This document shows positions 59,503-64,000 of a stretch of DNA of 64,000 nucleotides, in pieces. Every line of letters starts with the position of its first letter. Position 1 is the stretch's first letter. Source of the DNA: UBA6107 sp034430175. Its GTDB lineage: Bacteria > Chloroflexota > Anaerolineae > Anaerolineales > Anaerolineaceae. The stretch spans positions 62,001 to 126,000 of the forward strand of contig DAOUFI010000026.1 of NCBI GenBank assembly GCA_034430175.1. Reading direction: 5' to 3'. Below the pieces are notes generated by a model. It was not told the DNA's origin. It ran no database searches and saw only the letters and a program-made list of their open reading frames with translations. Position numbers and translations under genes: made by a program.

Positions 59503-60392
59503 GAAATCATCTGTGCCAACGCGACACAACCCAGAACACCAGCGCGATCTCCTAAACCGGGCAATTGAATATATCGATCGATATGTTTTATGATCTCATC
59601 GCTCTGAATATACCCATTTAACGTTTCAATTACTTTCTTTCGAACAAGATCGATTAATCCGGGTACCTTCATCACGCCACCTCCAAGGATGATCCTTTTT
59701 GGAGAAATGGTTAGCACGAGATTCGCAAGACAATACGCAAGATACCTTGCTTCTATTTCCCAGGCGGGATGATCCAGAGGAAGTGACTCAGCGGGGGTAC
59801 CCCAGCGCGATTTGATTGCCGGACCATTAGCCAACCCCTCGAGGCAATCTCCGTGTGATGGACAATTTCCAGGGAATGGATCTACCTTCATATCGTGAGG
59901 AACGAAAATATGACCAATTTCGGGATGTAACAAGCCATGTACCGGTTTGCAATCGACGATTACGCCGCCTCCAATACCTGTTCCGATCGTAAGATAGACA
60001 AAGTTGTCGCAGCCAACTGCCGCACCCCATTTACCTTCACCAAGCGCAGCCGCAGTCACATCAGTATCGAAGGCAGCAGGGATGGCTAGTGCTTTTTGAA
60101 GGAATCCGAGGATATCAGCATTTCGCCAAACCAATTTGGGTGTTGCAGTGATTCTGCCGTAATTTGGAGAAGATAAATTTAGATCAATTGGTCCAAAGGA
60201 ACCAAGACCAAGCGATTTATATTGGATACTATGTTTTGTTTGTATTTGCTTGAAAAACTCCACAACCTCGGGTAAGGTTTCATCTGGGGTTGTAGTTTCG
60301 ATTCTTTTTTCTTCGAGAATATTTTTTGGATCGTTCGCAACGATGCAATTAAATTTTGTTCCACCTGCTTCCACTCCACAAAACCATTCCAT
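59499..60392 (-). CDS. ROK-family sugar kinase (fructokinase-like)
   Basis: The 297-residue kinase phosphorylates a hexose with ATP. It opens GVEAGGTKFNCIVAND (phosphate-binding), and has DTDVTAAALGEGKWGAA near residue 108, the ROK signature TIGTGIGGGVIVD near 133, and the zinc-type motif HPEIGHI followed by GNCPSHGDCLEGLANGPAI near 156-190. That Cys/His set matches the fructokinase/YdhR-GmuE branch better than glucokinase. It is divergent from the serine-palmitoyltransferase-like gene and coupled to the TIM-barrel gene. Confidence 0.88.
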   Translation of the reverse strand: MEWFCGVEAGGTKFNCIVANDPKNILEEKRIETTTPDETLPEVVEFFKQIQTKHSIQYKSLGLGSFGPIDLNLSSPNYGRITATPKLVWRNADILGFLQKALAIPAAFDTDVTAAALGEGKWGAAVGCDNFVYLTIGTGIGGGVIVDCKPVHGLLHPEIGHIFVPHDMKVDPFPGNCPSHGDCLEGLANGPAIKSRWGTPAESLPLDHPAWEIEARYLAYCLANLVLTISPKRIILGGGVMKVPGLIDLVRKKVIETLNGYIQSDEIIKHIDRYIQLPGLGDRAGVLGCVALAQMIS

Positions 60393-60462
60393 GATAAAAA
60401 CCTTTTTAAGTGAGATTGGTGTTAATCATAGCATATCAAATGGGATTAATTAGAGTATCAAG

Positions 60463-60468
60463 TATAAT
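60463..60468 (+). promoter_or_regulatory. -10 box of the alpha-oxoamine synthase gene
   Basis: TATAAT about 105 bases before the ATG at 60573, in the divergent gap with the ROK gene. The long leader has no fold I recognise, and a -35 is not clear. Confidence 0.35.
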
Positions 60469-60572
60469 TTGTTTATCTTTGCACCAAAACCTATCTGGGC
60501 GGGCTCATTTTGTGATTTCATTTTATTCACTCATAGGGTGAGTTGCGTCCAAAATCATTATTTGAGGGAACT

Positions 60573-61751
60573 ATGGATCTTTTTGAGAAGTGCCGGAACT
60601 ATACAGATGCAAGGGAAGCCATACAAAGGGGGGTGTACCCATATTTCATTCCTTTGAATGAAAATGAGGGTACAGAGGTCGTATTCCAGGGAAAGAGATT
60701 GATCATGTGCGGCTCGAATAACTACCTGGGATTAACGACACATCCTAAAGTTCGAGAGGCGGCCATTGAAGCGATCAAGAGATATGGAACTAGCTGCACC
60801 GGATCGCGGTTTCTAAATGGTACGCTTGCAATGCATGAACAGCTCGAGCACGAATTGGCGGAATGGGTAGGGATGGAGTCAACACTCGTTTTTTCGACTG
60901 GAATGCAGACCAACCTGGGAACCGTAAGTGCATTAATCGGGCGGGACGACGTGGTTGTACTGGATAAAGAGGATCATGCGAGTATTGTGGATGGTGCCAG
61001 ACTTGGCTATGGCAAAATTGAACGTTATCGCCACAATGATCTGGAACACCTTGAAAAGGTCCTGCGATCCATCCCGAATACTGCAGGATCTTTGCTGGTG
61101 GTGGATGGTCTTTTCAGCATGGAGGGCGATCTTGCTCCCATCCCTGAGCTGGCAAAACTAGCAAAAAAATTTGGCACACGTTTTATGGTAGATGATGCGC
61201 ATGGCATGGGTGTAATGGGCGGTGGTCATGGAACAGTAGCCCATTTCAACGCGACAAAAGACGTCGATCTGATCATGTCCACTTTTAGCAAATCATTTGC
61301 ATCTTTGGGCGGTTTTATCGCGGGTGATGAAAACACGATCGACTACATCAAGCATAATGCTCGAGCTTTGATCTTCAGCGCCAGTATCCCCCCAGCTAAC
61401 GCCGCGGCTGCTTTGGCTGCTCTTCAGGTGATGAGAGAAGAACCAGAACGTAGTCAGCGAGTTTGCGAAATCGCAACAAAAATGCGCAAAGGGTTCAAAC
61501 AGCTTGGCTTCGACATCGGTAAATCTGAAACCCCTGTCATTCCAATTATCATTGGAGATGATGAAAAAACCTTTCATTTCTGGAAGTTACTCTTCGATAA
61601 TGGAGTGTTCGTCAATCCAGTCATCAGTCCGGCAGTCAGTGCCGGTCACCAATTGCTGAGAACCAGTTACATGGCAACGCACACAGATGAACAGATGAAT
61701 CGTGTGCTCGATACATTCGCAAAAGTCGGTAAGGAAGTCGGCGTAATTTAG
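60573..61751 (+). CDS. Alpha-oxoamine synthase, serine palmitoyltransferase-like
   Basis: The 392-residue PLP enzyme belongs to the group of BioF, KBL and serine palmitoyltransferase. The N-terminus MDLFEKCRNYTDAREAIQRG followed by VYPYFIPL and MCGSNNYLGLTTHPKVREAA closely follows bacterial serine palmitoyltransferases, as does GTSCTGSRFLNGTLAMHEQL. PLP Lys is in STFSKSFASLGGF near residue 246, with DDAHGMGVMG near 206. It joins an amino acid (Ser, Gly or Ala) to an acyl-CoA. The ATG at 60573 has GAGGG in front and fits the family start. No sphingolipid partner gene is adjacent. Confidence 0.8.
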   Translation: MDLFEKCRNYTDAREAIQRGVYPYFIPLNENEGTEVVFQGKRLIMCGSNNYLGLTTHPKVREAAIEAIKRYGTSCTGSRFLNGTLAMHEQLEHELAEWVGMESTLVFSTGMQTNLGTVSALIGRDDVVVLDKEDHASIVDGARLGYGKIERYRHNDLEHLEKVLRSIPNTAGSLLVVDGLFSMEGDLAPIPELAKLAKKFGTRFMVDDAHGMGVMGGGHGTVAHFNATKDVDLIMSTFSKSFASLGGFIAGDENTIDYIKHNARALIFSASIPPANAAAALAALQVMREEPERSQRVCEIATKMRKGFKQLGFDIGKSETPVIPIIIGDDEKTFHFWKLLFDNGVFVNPVISPAVSAGHQLLRTSYMATHTDEQMNRVLDTFAKVGKEVGVI

Positions 61752-61769
61752 TTTGTTGAAGAAAATGAG

Positions 61770-61803
61770 AAGCGCGAGTCTGTGTTACGACTCGCGCTTT
61801 TTG
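61770..61803 (+). terminator. Terminator after the alpha-oxoamine synthase gene
   Basis: Eleven-base perfect stem AAGCGCGAGTC / GACTCGCGCTT with an eight-base loop and T-run, between two converging genes. It stops one base before the DegV stop codon on the other strand. Confidence 0.88.
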
Positions 61804-62634
61804 TTACTTCGTCATGAACAGGATACCGATACATGCCGGTCCGCAATGGCTCGATATTGTCGCTCCGGCATGAGTGATGCATATCTCATTAATTGATGCT
61901 AATTTGAGCAATTCCTCTTTAAGATACAGAGCATCCTCATCCGAGTTGGGATGGGTAATGAACACGCGGTCGGTATCAATATTGGGAATTTTGCTCTTAA
62001 AATCTATCAGCATGGAATCAAGGGCTTTTTTTCTGGATCCACTGATCTTCTCTTTGACGTTCATTGTGCCATCATGCCGGACTTCGATCACCGGGCGAAT
62101 CTTAAGCAGACTGCCCATCAGATGTTCCATGGAGGTACATCGTCCGCCCATATATAGATAGTCCAGGGTATCAATCACGAAGGAAGTATTTACTTTGGGC
62201 ACGAGTGCCAAAATATTTTTTTCAATCTCGTCAATGGATTTCCCAGCATCACGAAGCTCGGCAGCTTTGAGAACGAGAAGACCTATACCGGTGGACAAGT
62301 TAAGTGAATCAATGATACGGATATCCTTATCGGGTAGATTCTTGGCTGCTATCTGAGCATTTTGATTGCTGGCAGAGAGCTTCGAACTGATACCGATATA
62401 GATCAAAGAATCGTAAGGTTTGAAAGCTTCAATAAAGGCTGCTTGCGAGGGAGCCGATGTTGTTGGTAATTTTCCCTGCATTTTTACCTTTTCAAAAAGT
62501 TCAGGAGCGGTGATATCAACTCCATCGTTGTAGGTGTTTTCACCAATAATGACACCCAAAGGAACTATATGAATATTGAACCTTCTTATTAATTCAGGTG
62601 AAAGGTCAGCGCAACTATCGGTAAAGATTTCCAT
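61804..62634 (-). CDS. DegV-family fatty-acid-binding protein
   Basis: The 276-residue protein has the two-domain DegV fold. Marks: IFTDSCADLSPELI at the start, GKLPTTSAPSQAAFIEAF near residue 54 (the Thr-Ser lipid carboxyl site), and ISGSRKKALDSML near 197. In Firmicutes DegV proteins (FakB) present a fatty acid to the kinase FakA; no FakA gene is here. It follows corA by 27 bases in the same direction, with AAGGA before the ATG. Role in phospholipid synthesis is inferred from the family. Confidence 0.9.
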   Translation of the reverse strand: MEIFTDSCADLSPELIRRFNIHIVPLGVIIGENTYNDGVDITAPELFEKVKMQGKLPTTSAPSQAAFIEAFKPYDSLIYIGISSKLSASNQNAQIAAKNLPDKDIRIIDSLNLSTGIGLLVLKAAELRDAGKSIDEIEKNILALVPKVNTSFVIDTLDYLYMGGRCTSMEHLMGSLLKIRPVIEVRHDGTMNVKEKISGSRKKALDSMLIDFKSKIPNIDTDRVFITHPNSDEDALYLKEELLKLASINEICITHAGATISSHCGPACIGILFMTK

Positions 62635-62661
62635 AAAGTCATCCTTGAATAAAGAATTCAG

Positions 62662-63639
62662 TTAAAACCACTTTTGCTTCTTGAAGAAATAGATCATTCC
62701 TAATGAGATCAATAAACAGAGAAGGCAGACTAACCAGAACCCTAGTGGAGAAGAGAGACCTGGAATATGTATGAAATTCATGCCGAATAAACCGGTGATG
62801 AATGCGAGAGGAAGAAAAATAGTAGATACAATCGTCAAAGCTTTCATTACTTCATTCAAACGTAATGAGGTTGAATTAAGGTAAATATCCATTGCGCCTG
62901 ATACGATATCCCGGATGGTCTCAGCAAGATCAAGGATCCATACCAGATGGTCATAAATGTCTCGGAAATAGATGCGATTGCCAGAATCGATCTGTGGATA
63001 CTGATCGCGTGCCAGACGATTGATTACTTCACGAAGGGGTGTGATGATTCGGCGCAATGAAACAATACTATGTTTTATAGAAAGCAATCGTTCAAGAACC
63101 TGAGGATTGGGCTTCTGTAGTACCGTATCCTCGAGGACTTCGATTTCATTTTCCATGTTATCGGTGACTGGCATAAACTCGTCGACCAGGGAATCTAACA
63201 AGGCGTGACAGAGAAAATCGCATCCGCGGTTGTAGACGCGATGATCTCGTTGGAGCCGTTTCCAAACACGCTCCACGGGAGCCATGGTTGGTGCGGTAAA
63301 ACACGAGACAAGGTAATTGGAACCGAGAAAGATATCTAGCTCCGAGGAATCAAGATCGAATTCACCCTTAGACACTTTCAAAGCATTGGCTATGATAAAA
63401 AGATATTGATCGTAATCATCCACTTTGGCGATTTGATATCCATCGCTTAAACAGTCTTCAATTGCCAAAGGATGGAATTGCATTGTTTCCCCCAACACAA
63501 GATTAATCTCTGCTGCTGTCGCGGATTCCAGGCTGATCCAAACAATGTTAGTTGCATCGTTGATGGCTTCTCTGGCTTCCACAAGTGAAATTTCAGCGAA
63601 GTTGTTGGCTGACTTGAACATTTTTACACAGCGGATCAT
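62662..63639 (-). CDS. corA: CorA-family magnesium/divalent metal transporter
   Basis: The 325-residue protein has a long cytoplasmic N-terminal part and two C-terminal membrane helices (about residues 265-285 and 298-318). The pore signature GMNF lies in LFGMNFIHIPG between them. HPLAIEDCLSDGYQIAKVDD near 58 and LEDTVLQ/ LSIKHSIVSLRRIITPLRE near 195 are typical of CorA. It carries magnesium or cobalt by a passive channel. The ATG at 63639 has no good ribosome site; Met7 at 63621 is an alternative. It is divergent from the SCP2 gene. Confidence 0.92.
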   Translation of the reverse strand: MIRCVKMFKSANNFAEISLVEAREAINDATNIVWISLESATAAEINLVLGETMQFHPLAIEDCLSDGYQIAKVDDYDQYLFIIANALKVSKGEFDLDSSELDIFLGSNYLVSCFTAPTMAPVERVWKRLQRDHRVYNRGCDFLCHALLDSLVDEFMPVTDNMENEIEVLEDTVLQKPNPQVLERLLSIKHSIVSLRRIITPLREVINRLARDQYPQIDSGNRIYFRDIYDHLVWILDLAETIRDIVSGAMDIYLNSTSLRLNEVMKALTIVSTIFLPLAFITGLFGMNFIHIPGLSSPLGFWLVCLLCLLISLGMIYFFKKQKWF

Positions 63640-63717
63640 GGCATTATTTTAATACAAATCCGAATCATGATGGTATTCTAGATACAATTGAGTTGTGAAA
63701 AAAACCAGGAGAAAACA

Positions 63718-64000
63718 ATGAGAGACATAAATACAAACGAGCTTATTTCGCTTTTGAGGGAATCATTTATCAGAGAGAAAGCGGCGAATGTGGATACATG
63801 CATCCAGGCCAACTTAGAAGGAAGCGGGGGAGGAAAGTGGTTCATGAAAATTCAAAATCAAATATTGGATATTCAAGAGGGTGAAACTGATGAGGCTCAG
63901 GCGAAGGTAAAAATGAATGTGAATGATTTCGTAGATTTGATGTCCGGCAATCTTGATCCGTTTAGAGCATTTCTAACCGGCAAAGTAAAAATCATTGGTG
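63718..64000 (+). CDS. SCP2 sterol-carrier-like domain protein, N-terminal part
   Basis: Reading from the ATG at 63718 gives 94 residues without a stop to the window edge, so the end is missing. Features such as VDTCIQANLEGSGGGKWFMK, then EGETDEAQAKVKMNVNDFVD and LMSGNLDPFRAFLTGKVKI, match the SCP2 (sterol carrier protein 2) fold, in which DxxxLxxGxxxPxxAFxxGK is the hallmark. Such small proteins bind lipids or acyl-CoA. AGGAG lies six bases before the ATG. Confidence 0.75.
   Translation, partial: MRDINTNELISLLRESFIREKAANVDTCIQANLEGSGGGKWFMKIQNQILDIQEGETDEAQAKVKMNVNDFVDLMSGNLDPFRAFLTGKVKIIG

Noticed and set aside
1..64000. tRNA, rRNA, CRISPR arrays, insertion sequences and defence islands
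   Set aside because: I looked for tRNA T-loop patterns, regular direct repeats, transposase motifs and terminal inverted repeats and saw none I could support.

Overview
The window is an ordinary chromosomal segment of a bacterium of moderate G+C content. It is packed with housekeeping and metabolic genes on both strands, with many 4-base start/stop overlaps. No rRNA, tRNA, insertion sequence, CRISPR array or prophage was recognised. Several traits together suggest a monoderm-like member of Chloroflexota, probably Anaerolineae: a fused transaldolase/glucose-6-phosphate isomerase, a Tad pilus locus with no secretin gene in view, a type 2 isopentenyl-diphosphate isomerase, an archaeal-type aspartate-semialdehyde dehydrogenase, and a baseplate-J-like/ruvX/mltG cluster. 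This placement is inference from gene content, not from a marker gene.

Layout. 1-1673: asd (cut by the edge) and lysC of the aspartate pathway. 1837-13724: one long minus-strand run holding a lipoprotein, a DnaQ-like exonuclease, two superfamily I helicase-like proteins, a PD-(D/E)XK nuclease, RecJ, a YgiQ radical SAM protein and an RlmL-like rRNA methyltransferase. The middle of this run looks like a split AddAB/RecBCD-type DNA-end processing module. 13918-16968: a membrane-anchored baseplate-J-like protein, RuvX and MltG. 17010-19094: ferredoxin, superoxide dismutase and an EamA transporter. 19145-25248: malQ, glgA, an amidohydrolase-CYTH fusion and a cinA homologue with a decayed C-terminal domain. 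25347-28295: yraN, miaA and an acyl-CoA ligase. 28311-33763: ftsH, a Cys-rich small protein, efp, and a TetR/epimerase/SDR operon.

33900-41751: ribosome hibernation factor, comF and a Tad (type IVb) pilus cluster (TadC, TadB, CpaF, CpaE with a receiver domain, CpaB). Two very short Flp-type pilin genes at 41305-41460 and 41599-41751 lead this cluster. 41930-43525: a small conserved-looking protein and an SPFH protein ending in an excisionase-like DNA-binding domain. 43640-48123: sucCD, acyl carrier protein, isopentenyl-diphosphate isomerase and a polyprenyl synthase. 48120-49682: folK, folB and a FolM/PTR1-like reductase. 49800-52739: a csoR-copZ-copA copper operon with a readable promoter and operator. 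52831-58482: transketolase, RpiB, Tal-Pgi and an AhpD-like protein. 58495-64000: a TIM-barrel-like membrane protein with a ROK sugar kinase, a serine-palmitoyltransferase-like enzyme, DegV, CorA and the start of an SCP2 protein.

The observations most worth a second look are the split helicase/nuclease module with a decayed helicase partner, the amidohydrolase-CYTH fusion, the SPFH-helix-turn-helix protein with its small neighbour, the PTR1-like reductase in the folate cluster, the secretin-less Tad locus linked to comF, and the membrane baseplate-J-like protein tied to ruvX and mltG.
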